DNA of 64,000 nucleotides from an uncultured Rothia sp. (GTDB taxonomy: Bacteria > Actinomycetota > Actinomycetes > Actinomycetales > Micrococcaceae), in assembly GCA_946222285.1 (NCBI GenBank), contig CAMIIP010000003.1, forward strand, positions 186,001-250,000, given 5' to 3'. This document shows, in pieces, positions 16,904 to 25,020 of the stretch. Within the stretch, counting starts at the first letter, position 1. Each line of letters starts with the position of its first letter. The notes beneath the pieces were generated by a model. The model searched no databases, was not told where the DNA came from, and saw nothing but the letters and a program-made list of their open reading frames with translations. The translations under genes were made by a program, and so were the position numbers.

Positions 16904-17740
16904 ATGCGCCGAATCGAATACAAGACTGACGCTCAGCTGGCGTGGATGGCGAAGGCAGGCGTGGTTACTTCTCGAGCCTTGGACGCCGCTGTGCAAGCGG
17001 CAGCGCCGGGCCAAACCACGGGAGATTTAGACGCGGCATTTCGTGAAGTTCTTGCTGCTCATGGCGCTACCTCAAACTTTTTGGGCTATTACGATTACCC
17101 GGCAGTTATCTGCGCTTCGGTCAATGATGAAGTGGTTCACGGTATTCCGGGTTCACGGCAACTGGTAGATGGAGACATGATTTCCATTGATGGAGGAGCG
17201 GTTTTGCGGGATCCTGCAACGGGAAAAACGTGGAATGGCGATTCTGCTCGTACCGTTATGGTTGGTAAAGCTTCTGCAGAAAGAGAAGAACTCTCTGCAA
17301 TCACCCGAGCCGCAATGTGGCACGGAATTGCTGCTGCGGCGTCGGCGAAAAAAGTTGGCGAAATCGGTATGGCTATTGAAGATTTCGTGCGCTCAGAAAC
17401 CGGCGACAAATTTGGCATTATCGAAGATTTTGTGGGTCACGGTATTGGTACTTCTATGCACATGGCTCCTGATGTTTTGAATTATGCAGCTCGTGACCTT
17501 GGTCCGCGTTTGAAGAAGGGTATGGCGCTGGCTATTGAGCCGATGTTAGTTACCGGTTCTATTGAAACGCATGTGCTAGCCGATGATTGGACTATTAAAA
17601 CTAACGACGGCGGTGATGCCTGCCAGTGGGAGCACTCTGTCGCTTTCCACTCTGATGGTATCTGGGTATTGACCGCTGAGGACGGCGGAGCATCGGAGCT
17701 ATCGAAACTCGGCGTAACCGTCAAGCCGATTCCCGCCTAA
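16904..17740 (+). CDS. map: methionine aminopeptidase, type I
   Basis: It removes the initiator methionine from nascent proteins. The 278-residue protein shows the pita-bread metallopeptidase pattern: NDEVVHGIPG near 75, the metal ligand region DGDMISIDGGAV near 91-101 and a second Asp in WNGDSART, the GHGIGTSMH histidine segment near 178, and IEPMLV followed by the C-terminal EHSVAF glutamate. The C-terminal end is longer than E. coli MetAP. An AAAGGAG ribosome site precedes the ATG. The position after adk is conserved in actinobacteria. Confidence 0.95.
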   Translation: MRRIEYKTDAQLAWMAKAGVVTSRALDAAVQAAAPGQTTGDLDAAFREVLAAHGATSNFLGYYDYPAVICASVNDEVVHGIPGSRQLVDGDMISIDGGAVLRDPATGKTWNGDSARTVMVGKASAEREELSAITRAAMWHGIAAAASAKKVGEIGMAIEDFVRSETGDKFGIIEDFVGHGIGTSMHMAPDVLNYAARDLGPRLKKGMALAIEPMLVTGSIETHVLADDWTIKTNDGGDACQWEHSVAFHSDGIWVLTAEDGGASELSKLGVTVKPIPA

Positions 17741-17803
17741 AATTCACCCCCAATATCTCTAACTAATCCACACCATCGTTAGAGAGCGGAAGGAAAAATC
17801 TTC

Positions 17804-18982
17804 ATGACTGAAACCACCAAGGTTCCGGTTGAAATCTCAACTGTTCGCCCTGAACCGGGAAAAATCGCTCTTAAAGCTCCTCGACGAGAACAGCCACCCG
17901 CGCATATTGCTGATTTTGATATGGCAGGCAGGAAGAAGTTTCTCGAAGAACTGGGCTATAAACCGTTTCGTGCCTTCCAACTTTCCAAGCATTATTTTGA
18001 GCGTTTGGTAGATGATCCAGCACTGATGACCGATCTGCCGGCTGCAGAACGCGAGGAAATGGTGGCGCGGGCGATGCCTAAGTTGCTGACCAATGTGCGT
18101 ACCCTGGAAGCTGATGGGGGAGACACCCTGAAAATTGTGCACCGTCTTTTTGACGGCGCACTGGTTGAATCTGTGATTATGCGCTATGAGAATCGCGTGA
18201 CCATGTGCATCTCTTCTCAGGCCGGTTGCGGCATGAACTGCCCTTTTTGCGCCACAGGGCAACAGGGGCTCACTCGTAATCTCTCCACTGCGGAAATTGT
18301 GGAGCAGGTTGTTGCTGGTGCTCGTTACCTTCAGAAGATGAAGGGCATTGCTCAGGCGGAAGACGGGCATGAAGATACTCGCCCCTTACGCGTTTCTAAT
18401 ATTGTGTTTATGGGTATGGGCGAGGCTCTTGCAAACTATAAACGCACGATGGGGGCTGTTCATCGCCTCATTGATCCGGCACCTGAAGGGCTGGGTATTT
18501 CAGCACGAGGTCTGACGATGTCTACCGTGGGCTTGGTACCGGGGATGCGTAAATTTGAGATGGAGAAGCTCCCTATTACTCTTGCACTTTCGTTGCATGC
18601 TCCAGATGATGAGTTGCGAGACGAGCTTATTCCTATCAATACTCATTGGAAGGTTGACGAGGCGCTGGATGCGGCTTATAGCTACTACCGCACTACCGGT
18701 CGCAGGATCTCTATTGAATATGCCTTGATTAAAGATATGAACGATCAAGGGTGGCGTGCCGATCTACTCGGCAAGAAGTTGGCTTCGCGTGGTCGAGGCT
18801 GGGTGCACGTCAACCCTATTCCTCTTAATCCAACTCCTGGTTCTAAATGGACGGCTTCGCGCAAAGGCGTTGAACAGAATTTCGTGGAGAGATTACGAGC
18901 TCACGGTATTCCCACGACGATTCGAGATACGCGCGGTTCGGATATTGACGGCGCCTGTGGCCAGTTAGCGGCACAGGAATAG
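17804..18982 (+). CDS. rlmN: dual-specificity 23S rRNA/tRNA adenine-C2 methyltransferase RlmN
   Basis: This radical SAM enzyme methylates C2 of an adenine in 23S rRNA and in some tRNAs. The 392-residue protein has the CGMNCPFC cluster motif with Cys142, Cys146 and Cys149 for the 4Fe-4S cluster, FMGMGEALANY near 204, LALSLHAPDDELR near 262, and the ...RDTRGSDIDGACGQL C-terminal region with the second catalytic Cys. Length is normal. It stands alone, 63 bases after map. Confidence 0.95.
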   Translation: MTETTKVPVEISTVRPEPGKIALKAPRREQPPAHIADFDMAGRKKFLEELGYKPFRAFQLSKHYFERLVDDPALMTDLPAAEREEMVARAMPKLLTNVRTLEADGGDTLKIVHRLFDGALVESVIMRYENRVTMCISSQAGCGMNCPFCATGQQGLTRNLSTAEIVEQVVAGARYLQKMKGIAQAEDGHEDTRPLRVSNIVFMGMGEALANYKRTMGAVHRLIDPAPEGLGISARGLTMSTVGLVPGMRKFEMEKLPITLALSLHAPDDELRDELIPINTHWKVDEALDAAYSYYRTTGRRISIEYALIKDMNDQGWRADLLGKKLASRGRGWVHVNPIPLNPTPGSKWTASRKGVEQNFVERLRAHGIPTTIRDTRGSDIDGACGQLAAQE

Positions 18983-19004
18983 TCCTAATGTGACGAGAAA
19001 CCAG

Positions 19005-19033
19005 TTAACTTTTGTGGGGGATTCCCGTACACT
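19005..19033 (+). promoter_or_regulatory. likely promoter for the infA-rpmJ-rpsM operon
   Basis: TTAACT at 19005-19010 and TACACT at 19028-19033 are spaced by exactly 17 bases, a good sigma-70-type match. The region lies between rlmN and infA, where an operon promoter is expected. A leader of about 100 bases would follow. Confidence 0.5.
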
Positions 19034-19141
19034 TATTAGTTGGTTGTCTGTGCCGTGTATTTAGTGTGCGCTCATCAAGACAATTCAAGTATTAAATGTT
19101 GTTCGTAACGGATGTTGCGAATACCGACGTTAGCGGAGGAT

Positions 19142-19363
19142 ATGGCCAAAAAAGACGGCGTCATCGAGATTGAAGGTTCTATCGTAGAAGCTCTGCCCAA
19201 CGCAATGTTCCGCGTTGAGTTAGATAACGGACACAAAGTCCTTGCGCACATCTCAGGAAAGATGCGTCAGCACTACATCCGAATCCTTCCTGAGGATCGC
19301 GTTGTAGTGGAGTTGTCGCCTTATGACCTCTCGCGCGGTCGTATCGTCTACCGCTACAAGTAA
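19142..19363 (+). CDS. infA: translation initiation factor IF-1
   Basis: This 73-residue S1-like OB-fold protein begins MAKKDGVIEIEGSIVEALPNA and ends YDLSRGRIVYRYK, essentially the family consensus. IF-1 occupies the ribosomal A site during initiation. The frame is open further upstream, but the ATG at 19142 has a GGAGG ribosome site a few bases before it and gives the standard length, so it is the start. Confidence 0.97.
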   Translation: MAKKDGVIEIEGSIVEALPNAMFRVELDNGHKVLAHISGKMRQHYIRILPEDRVVVELSPYDLSRGRIVYRYK

Positions 19364-19487
19364 GCACATGAGCATCACGCCGTTTCGGCGGTGTGTATTT
19401 CATGCAAGGGGTTACGTATTCCAACGGATACCTCTTATCCCAATAATCAGTAACTGCAAAGAATTGCAATCAACGCAAAGGAATGCG

Positions 19488-19601
19488 ATGAAGGTCAAGC
19501 CGAGCGTTAAGCCGATCTGCGATAAGTGCAAAGTGATTCGCCGTAAAGGCAATGTCATGGTGATCTGCGAAAACCCGCGTCACAAGCAGCGCCAGGGCTA
19601 A
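19488..19601 (+). CDS. rpmJ: 50S ribosomal protein L36 (bL36)
   Basis: This 37-residue protein begins MKVKPSVKPICDKCKVIRR and keeps the zinc-ribbon residues CxxC ... C ... H (CDKC, ICENPRH). It is thus the zinc-binding form of L36. The start was placed at the ATG at 19488 because it gives the exact family length. It lies between infA and rpsM as in most bacteria. Confidence 0.95.
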   Translation: MKVKPSVKPICDKCKVIRRKGNVMVICENPRHKQRQG

Positions 19602-19769
19602 GATTAGCTTCTGACTGTTTGACGTTCCCCTTGGGGAATAAAATGATATAGGCACCGCTCTTTCTTTGTTTGCAAAGAAAGACACCTCCGGATCCAGAGG
19701 CCGGGGAACGAAGTAAAACTTCGAGCAGAGTTGCCACAGACCTCTGAAATAAAAAGGAGAACAGCCAAT

Positions 19770-20138
19770 ATGGCACGTCTCGCTGGAGTGGATCTTCCTC
19801 GCGAAAAGCGCGTGGAAGTAGCTCTTACTTACATTTACGGCGTGGGCAAGACCCGTGCACACGAAGCTCTCGAGGCTACCGGTGTTAGCCCCGATATCCG
19901 CGTTAAGGATCTTTCCGATTCTCAGCTCGTTTCCCTTCGTGACTTCATCGAAGGTAACTACAAGGTTGAAGGTGACCTTCGCCGTGAGGTTGCTGCAGAT
20001 ATTCGCCGCAAGGTTGAAATCGGTAGCTACCAGGGTCTGCGTCACCGCCGTGGTCTTCCGGTGCACGGTCAGCGCACCAAGACTAACGCTCGTACCCGCA
20101 AGGGCCCCAAGCGTACCGTCGCTGGTAAGAAGAAGTAA
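19770..20138 (+). CDS. rpsM: 30S ribosomal protein S13 (uS13)
   Basis: This 122-residue protein begins MARLAGVDLPREKRVEVALTYIYGVG and ends with the basic TNARTRKGPKRTVAGKKK tail. S13 forms bridges with the large subunit and contacts the P-site tRNA. The frame extends upstream, but the ATG at 19770, after an AAGGAGA ribosome site, gives the family length. Confidence 0.97.
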   Translation: MARLAGVDLPREKRVEVALTYIYGVGKTRAHEALEATGVSPDIRVKDLSDSQLVSLRDFIEGNYKVEGDLRREVAADIRRKVEIGSYQGLRHRRGLPVHGQRTKTNARTRKGPKRTVAGKKK

Positions 20139-20211
20139 TAAGACGTTGTTTCAGTTCAACACTTTCTTAGTTGAACCAACGTATAACCAACCTTTGTAGG
20201 AGAATCAATAC

Positions 20212-20619
20212 ATGCCTCCCAAGACTCGTGCAGCGGCTCGTAAAACAGCTGGCCGCCGCAAGGCAAGCAAAAATATTGTTGCCGGTCAGGCACACATTAA
20301 GTCAACTTTTAACAACACCATCGTTTCAATTACTGATCCAACCGGTGCCGTTATTTCATGGTCCTCAGCTGGCGAAATGGGCTTCAAAGGCTCACGTAAG
20401 TCAACTCCTTATGCTGCACAGATGGCTGCTGAAACCGCGGCTAAGCGCGCGCAAGAACACGGCGTTCGCAAGGTAGACGTTTTCGTTAAGGGCCCGGGTT
20501 CAGGTCGAGAGACCGCTATCCGCTCACTTCAGGCTACCGGTCTCGAAGTTGGTTCGATTCAGGACGTTACTCCCGTTGCTCACAACGGTTGCCGCCCTCC
20601 GAAGCGTCGTCGCGTCTAA
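20212..20619 (+). CDS. rpsK: 30S ribosomal protein S11 (uS11)
   Basis: This 135-residue protein contains NNTIVSITDPTGAVISWSSAGEMGFKGSRKSTPYAAQMAAE and the end DVTPVAHNGCRPPKRRRV, both diagnostic for S11 of the small-subunit platform. In many bacteria rpsD (S4) follows; here rpoA comes next, after 150 bases with GC-rich hairpins. Confidence 0.97.
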   Translation: MPPKTRAAARKTAGRRKASKNIVAGQAHIKSTFNNTIVSITDPTGAVISWSSAGEMGFKGSRKSTPYAAQMAAETAAKRAQEHGVRKVDVFVKGPGSGRETAIRSLQATGLEVGSIQDVTPVAHNGCRPPKRRRV

Positions 20620-20769
20620 CTGATTTGATGCCGTCTCCCGGTTTATACCGGGCGGTTACCCTGCCTTCGGCTCGGTGATCATTGGACAGACTGCTTCGTC
20701 TGCTTCCTTATCCCTTGTTTTCCCAACCCTGTGAGCTCATATAGCGGATGCTCACCGAAAGGAAACATC

Positions 20770-21765
20770 GTGCTCATTGCACAGCGCCCCACTCTGAGTG
20801 AAGAAGTTGTAGCGGAAAACCGTTCACGCTTCACCATCGAGCCCCTCGAACCGGGCTTTGGCTATACCCTGGGTAACTCGCTTCGCCGAACCCTGCTCTC
20901 ATCAATCCCCGGTGCCGCTGTAACCAGCATCCGCATCGACGGCGTGCTACATGAATTTAGCACTGTTGAGGGTGTTACCGAAGATGTCACTGAAATTATT
21001 CTCAACCTTAAGCAACTTTCTATTTCATCAGAAAACGATGAGCCTGTAGTTGCTTACCTGCGCAAGCAGGGAGAGGGCGAGCTTACTGCTGCTGATATTG
21101 AGGTTCCGGCTGGTGTAGAAATCCACAATCAGGACTTGCATATTGCACACCTGAACTCACGAGCTAGCTTCGATGCTGAATTGACCATTGAACGTGGCCG
21201 CGGCTATGTTTCGGCAGCTCAGAATAAGAGCGGCGATAGTGAAGTTGGCCGTATCCCGGTTGACTCTATCTACTCACCCGTTTTGAAGGTTACATTCCGT
21301 GTGAATGCAACTCGTGTTGAGCAGCGCACCGACTTCGACTCCCTCACTTTGGATGTTGAAACCAAGGAAGCCATTGCTCCTCGTGATGCTGTTGCATCGG
21401 CAGGTAGCACTCTGGTTGAGCTCTTCGGTCTTGCACGCGAACTCAATACCGCAGCTGAAGGTATTGAAGTTGGTCCGTCACCTGCTGACGAATCAATGGC
21501 TGCAGATTTGGCTCTTCCTATTGAAGATCTCGAAATGTCAGTTCGTTCTTACAACTGCCTTAAGCGCGAGGGCATCCACACCGTGGGTGAGCTTGTTGCA
21601 CGTAGCGAAGCAGATCTGATGGATATTCGTAACTTCGGTACAAAGTCCATTGATGAAGTTAAAGCTAAGCTCACCGAGCTTGGTTTGGCGCTCAAGGATT
21701 CACCTCCCGGTTTCGATTTGGCAGCTCGCCTGCGCGACGACGAAGACGGCTACGGAGACCTCTAA
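20770..21765 (+). CDS. rpoA: DNA-directed RNA polymerase subunit alpha
   Basis: Alpha initiates assembly of RNA polymerase and contacts activators and UP elements through its C-terminal domain. The 331-residue protein has the N-terminal dimerisation domain (GFGYTLGNSLRRTLLSSIPGAAVTSI) and the C-terminal helix-hairpin-helix domain (NCLKREGIHTVGELV, FGTKSIDEVKAKL). The frame is open 39 bases further upstream, but the GTG at 20770 has a GAAAGGAAA ribosome site and yields the typical start MLIAQRPTLSEE. It is followed by rplQ as in most bacteria. Confidence 0.97.
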   Translation: MLIAQRPTLSEEVVAENRSRFTIEPLEPGFGYTLGNSLRRTLLSSIPGAAVTSIRIDGVLHEFSTVEGVTEDVTEIILNLKQLSISSENDEPVVAYLRKQGEGELTAADIEVPAGVEIHNQDLHIAHLNSRASFDAELTIERGRGYVSAAQNKSGDSEVGRIPVDSIYSPVLKVTFRVNATRVEQRTDFDSLTLDVETKEAIAPRDAVASAGSTLVELFGLARELNTAAEGIEVGPSPADESMAADLALPIEDLEMSVRSYNCLKREGIHTVGELVARSEADLMDIRNFGTKSIDEVKAKLTELGLALKDSPPGFDLAARLRDDEDGYGDL

Positions 21766-21875
21766 ATCTCACTTCGGTTATACCTTCAAGAGGGTAAACC
21801 TAAACGTCATAAGTTTGGTTCCAAAAGAACTCCATGATGGAGACGATGGAACTGTAAATCCATGGAGAAATAATT

Positions 21876-22556
21876 ATGCCTACTCCCACTAAGGGTCCCC
21901 GCCTCGGCGGTAGCCCAACACATGAGCGTCTTATGCTCAACAACCTGTCACAGCAGTTGTTCGAGCACAAGCGCATCACCACCACCGTTACCAAGGCAAA
22001 GCGTATGCGCGCTGTCGCCGAGCGTCTGATTACCTTCGCTAAGAAGGGCGATCTTGCTGCTCGCCGCCGTGTACTGCGTTCTTTGACTGATAAGTCTGTA
22101 GTACACGAGCTTTTCACCGTTATTGCTCCTGCTATGGCTGATCGCCCCGGTGGTTACACTCGTATTACCAAGATTGGTAACCGCAAGGGCGATAACGCGC
22201 CCATGGCAGTTATTGAACTTGTCATGGAGCCCGTAGCATCTGCAGCAGTCGTTGAAGAAGCTACCCAGGTTGCAGAGAAGTCAGCTCCTGCTGAAGAGGC
22301 TAAGACTGAAGCTCCCGCTACAGTTGCTAGCGATTCTGCTGATCTTCCTGCAGGTGCACACGCACCTATCGAATCTGGCGAAGCTCCCGAAGGCTTTGAG
22401 GTCAAGGGCAATGCTGATTCGATGAAGTACCACGTTCCCGGATCACGCTGGTACACCTCCACCAAGGCTGAAATCTGGTTCGACAATGCTGAATCAGCTA
22501 AGGCTGCAGGCTACGCACCTGCAGGTGGCGAGGCAGCTCAGAAAGTTTCAGAGTAA
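21876..22556 (+). CDS. rplQ: 50S ribosomal protein L17 (bL17) with C-terminal sunset-type extension
   Basis: Residues 1-120 are a normal L17 (MPTPTKGPRLGGSPTHERLMLNNLSQQLFEHKRITTT). After that comes an Ala/Glu-rich linker (about 120-165) and then a compact segment at about 172-215 with GNADSMKYHVPGSRWY and AEIWFDNAESAKAAGYAPAG. This segment matches the pattern I know as the sunset domain, found at the ends of several actinobacterial proteins including L17. Its role is not known to me. Total length is 226 residues against about 127 in E. coli. It is the last gene before a strong terminator. Confidence 0.95.
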   Translation: MPTPTKGPRLGGSPTHERLMLNNLSQQLFEHKRITTTVTKAKRMRAVAERLITFAKKGDLAARRRVLRSLTDKSVVHELFTVIAPAMADRPGGYTRITKIGNRKGDNAPMAVIELVMEPVASAAVVEEATQVAEKSAPAEEAKTEAPATVASDSADLPAGAHAPIESGEAPEGFEVKGNADSMKYHVPGSRWYTSTKAEIWFDNAESAKAAGYAPAGGEAAQKVSE

Positions 22557-22583
22557 TCTGAGAGTTTTGAATTTTAGCTAGAT

Positions 22584-22625
22584 ATTGCCGCTCACAGATT
22601 AAATCTGTGAGCGGCAATTTTCTTT
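22584..22625 (+). terminator. rho-independent terminator after rplQ
   Basis: ATTGCCGCTCACAGATT pairs perfectly with AATCTGTGAGCGGCAAT (17 bp, nearly no spare loop), followed by TTTTCTTT. This is one of the strongest terminators in the window and ends the infA-rplQ operon. Confidence 0.88.
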
Positions 22626-22636
22626 AAGGAGAGTCT

Positions 22637-23560
22637 ATGGAAAACTCCGCGGTGAATGGACCTATTCAGCGAATACGACTTGATCTTGCCTATGATGGTA
22701 CTGCTTTTGCCGGCTGGGCTAAACAGCCAGGTTTGGTGACGGTGCAGGGGGTTCTTGAAGAAGCTCTGGCTATGGTGTTTCGGGAACCGGTGCATGTAAC
22801 GGTTGCGGGTAGAACGGATGCGGGGGTTCATGCTCTTCATCAGGTGATTCACTTTGATATCCCTGAGCAAAAATGGGAGGCAGTGCGGGGCAGGGGCAAT
22901 CTTGAGCCTGAGGAAGCCTTACCCAGAAAGTTGCGCGGTGCTCTGAGTCGTCAGCTCAATGATGCCGAGGCTAAGCTTGGCGTGCCAGCTCGTCTGCACG
23001 GACTACTACAAAAAGCAATTACTGTCTCTTCGGCGTCGGAAATGCCCCCCACCTTTGACGCGCGGTTTTCAGCTTTAGAGAGGCGCTATCGTTACCTCAT
23101 CGAAGATGGGTTTTTGACGCGCGGTTCAAATCCGCTTCTGCGTCAGATGGCTTGGCAGGTTGATGATAAACTTGATCTGGAGCTGATGAACGTTGCTGCG
23201 AGTGAGCTTCTAGGGTTGCACGATTTTCTTTCTTTTTGTAAGCCGAGAGAGGGCTCGACGACGATTCGCGATTTGCGTGAAGTAATTTTTAGTCGTAGAG
23301 AAGATCAACTCATTGAAGTTATGATTAGGGCGGATGCTTTCTGCCACAATATGGTGCGTACTTTGATTGCTTCTCTAGTATTAGTGGGGCAGGGGAAGAA
23401 AGATGTGCTCTGGCTAAGAGATCGTATTGAGAACCCCCGAAGAGATTCTGAAGTAAGACTAGCTACTCCTAGAGGTCTTGCACTGGCACATATTGAGTAC
23501 CCTGCGAAGGAGCTCTTTGCAGTTCAATCTGAACAAGCTCGTGCCCTGCGCCGGCTGTGA
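22637..23560 (+). CDS. truA: tRNA pseudouridine synthase A
   Basis: It converts uridines 38-40 of the tRNA anticodon stem to pseudouridine. The 307-residue protein has the DLAYDGTAFAGWAKQPG start region and AGRTDAGVHALHQVIHF with the catalytic Asp61, then RRYRYLI near 151 and FCHNMVRTLIASLV near 233. There is an insert between the two halves (about 80-125), common in actinobacterial TruA. It follows rplQ as in many actinobacteria, but behind a strong terminator. Confidence 0.95.
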   Translation: MENSAVNGPIQRIRLDLAYDGTAFAGWAKQPGLVTVQGVLEEALAMVFREPVHVTVAGRTDAGVHALHQVIHFDIPEQKWEAVRGRGNLEPEEALPRKLRGALSRQLNDAEAKLGVPARLHGLLQKAITVSSASEMPPTFDARFSALERRYRYLIEDGFLTRGSNPLLRQMAWQVDDKLDLELMNVAASELLGLHDFLSFCKPREGSTTIRDLREVIFSRREDQLIEVMIRADAFCHNMVRTLIASLVLVGQGKKDVLWLRDRIENPRRDSEVRLATPRGLALAHIEYPAKELFAVQSEQARALRRL

Positions 23561-23873
23561 AATATTTGATAGCACAGGCTTAAGAGAGATGAATTACAAA
23601 GATGATATTTCCGAGATTAAACCCGTGATTTACAACCGGTTCGTGTGGATTAACCCTAATAGCTAATGTATAGTTTCATACGTTGTGCGTGTTCCGCCCT
23701 GATTCACGTGCGCCTTTCTACAGCTTGGTTGCAGAGCAGAAAAGAAAGATGCGCCAGGGAATTTTGAACAGGTAGATGCGTTTGGTCCTCACCCAAACCC
23801 TGCTAATCGCACGCTGAAAGAGGCGCGATACCCAACTAAGCGCCACCTGTACATACGAGACAAAGGCGAAATT
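23561..23873. other. intergenic region, leader of rplM-rpsI
   Basis: This 313-base gap is between truA and rplM. I see no credible gene; a 25-codon frame at 23589 lacks support. The second half, from about 23690, is a GC-balanced leader with several short complementary stretches (for example GCGCC and GGCGC around 23711 and 23822). It probably holds the rplM promoter and 5' leader, but no clear -35/-10 pair stands out. Confidence 0.35.
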
Positions 23874-24317
23874 TTGCGCACTTACACTCCCAAGCCCGGT
23901 GAAGTAGAGCGCCAGTGGCACGTCATTGACGCCACTGACGTAGTCCTGGGTCGTCTTGCCAGCCAGACCGCAACACTGCTGCGCGGAAAGCACAAGCCGA
24001 CTTTTGCTAATCACGTTGATACCGGCGATTCTGTCATCATCATCAATGCTGAAAAGGTCGCGTTGACCGGTGCAAAGCTCGAACAGAAGCGTGCCTACCG
24101 TCACTCAGGCTACCCCGGTGGTCTGAAGTCGGTTTCCTACGCTGAACTGTTGGAATCCAACCCTGTTCGTGCGGTAGAGAAGGCTGTTAAGGGCATGCTT
24201 CCTAAAAACAAGCTTGCGGCAGAGCAGCTCAAGAACCTTAAGGTTTACGCAGGTGCAGAGCACCCCCACGCTGCTCAGCAGCCCAAGACCTTCGAATTCA
24301 CCCAGGTCGCCCAGTAA
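23874..24317 (+). CDS. rplM: 50S ribosomal protein L13 (uL13)
   Basis: This 147-residue protein has the L13 core: RQWHVIDATDVVLGRLASQTATLLRGKHKPTF, then VIIINAEKVALTG and the AVKGMLPKNKLA signature. It is an early-assembly large-subunit protein. The start is TTG at 23874 with an AAAGGCGA ribosome site; no ATG or GTG fits the conserved N-terminus (RTYTPKPGEVERQWHV). It forms an operon with rpsI. Confidence 0.96.
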   Translation: MRTYTPKPGEVERQWHVIDATDVVLGRLASQTATLLRGKHKPTFANHVDTGDSVIIINAEKVALTGAKLEQKRAYRHSGYPGGLKSVSYAELLESNPVRAVEKAVKGMLPKNKLAAEQLKNLKVYAGAEHPHAAQQPKTFEFTQVAQ

Positions 24318-24349
24318 TTCGGGCCAACGAAAGAACATTAGGAGAAATC

Positions 24350-24847
24350 GTGGCTCAGAACGAAGAGCAGATTGTTAATGAAGAAGAGCTCACCAGCTAC
24401 ACTTCTGAATCCTCAGCTTCCACCAGCGAAGAGGCAAAGGCATCACGTCCCGCGCTGACCGTTGCAGGTGCTGCAGTTGGACGTCGTAAAGAGGCCGTGG
24501 CACGCGTTCGCGTTATCCCCGGTACCGGCAAGTGGACCATCAACGGTCAGGAACTTGCTACTTACTTCCCCAACAAGCTACACCAGCAGGAAGTTAACGA
24601 TCCTTTCAAGCTTCTTGAACTTGAAGGTTCTTACGATGTTATCGCACGTATTCACGGCGGTGGCGTTTCAGGTCAGGCAGGCGCATTGCGCCTCGGTATC
24701 TCACGCGCTCTTAACGAGATTGATGTAGAGAACAACCGTCCTGCACTGAAGAAGGCTGGCTTCTTGACTCGTGACGCTCGCGTTATCGAACGTAAGAAGG
24801 CAGGCCTCAAGAAGGCACGTAAGGCTTCACAGTTCTCCAAGCGTTAA
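24350..24847 (+). CDS. rpsI: 30S ribosomal protein S9 (uS9) with acidic N-terminal extension
   Basis: The core from about residue 38 (AAVGRRKEAVARVRVIPGTGKWTINGQ) to the end (ERKKAGLKKARKASQFSKR) is canonical S9, whose C-terminal tail reaches the P-site tRNA. The first 35 residues form an acidic Ser/Glu-rich extension, seen in other actinobacteria. It is 165 residues long against 130 in E. coli. A GTG start follows a TAGGAGA ribosome site. A strong terminator follows. Confidence 0.97.
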   Translation: MAQNEEQIVNEEELTSYTSESSASTSEEAKASRPALTVAGAAVGRRKEAVARVRVIPGTGKWTINGQELATYFPNKLHQQEVNDPFKLLELEGSYDVIARIHGGGVSGQAGALRLGISRALNEIDVENNRPALKKAGFLTRDARVIERKKAGLKKARKASQFSKR

Positions 24848-24878
24848 TTTTTACGCTTCGAACGTCAAGTTCTTAGAC

Positions 24879-24915
24879 AAAAGGCAGAGTCATTTTCGAC
24901 TCTGCCTTTTGTTTT
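24879..24915 (+). terminator. rho-independent terminator after rpsI
   Basis: AAAAGGCAGAGTC pairs perfectly with GACTCTGCCTTTT (13 bp, 6-base loop ATTTTC), followed by GTTTTG. The stem is A/T-flanked and may work in both directions. Confidence 0.85.
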
Positions 24916-25020
24916 GCTCGAAATGCAAAAGGTCTGAATACAAGTAACAGTGGGCATGGAAAATAAGTTGGCATAGAATATGCTTTGCACCACATTCGGA
25001 CTATTTATAAAGAGGTAATA

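Noticed and set aside
23589..23666. A 25-codon frame (MNYKDDISEIKP...) in the truA-rplM gap
   Set aside because: It has only a weak ribosome site, no conservation can be shown, and its length is expected by chance.
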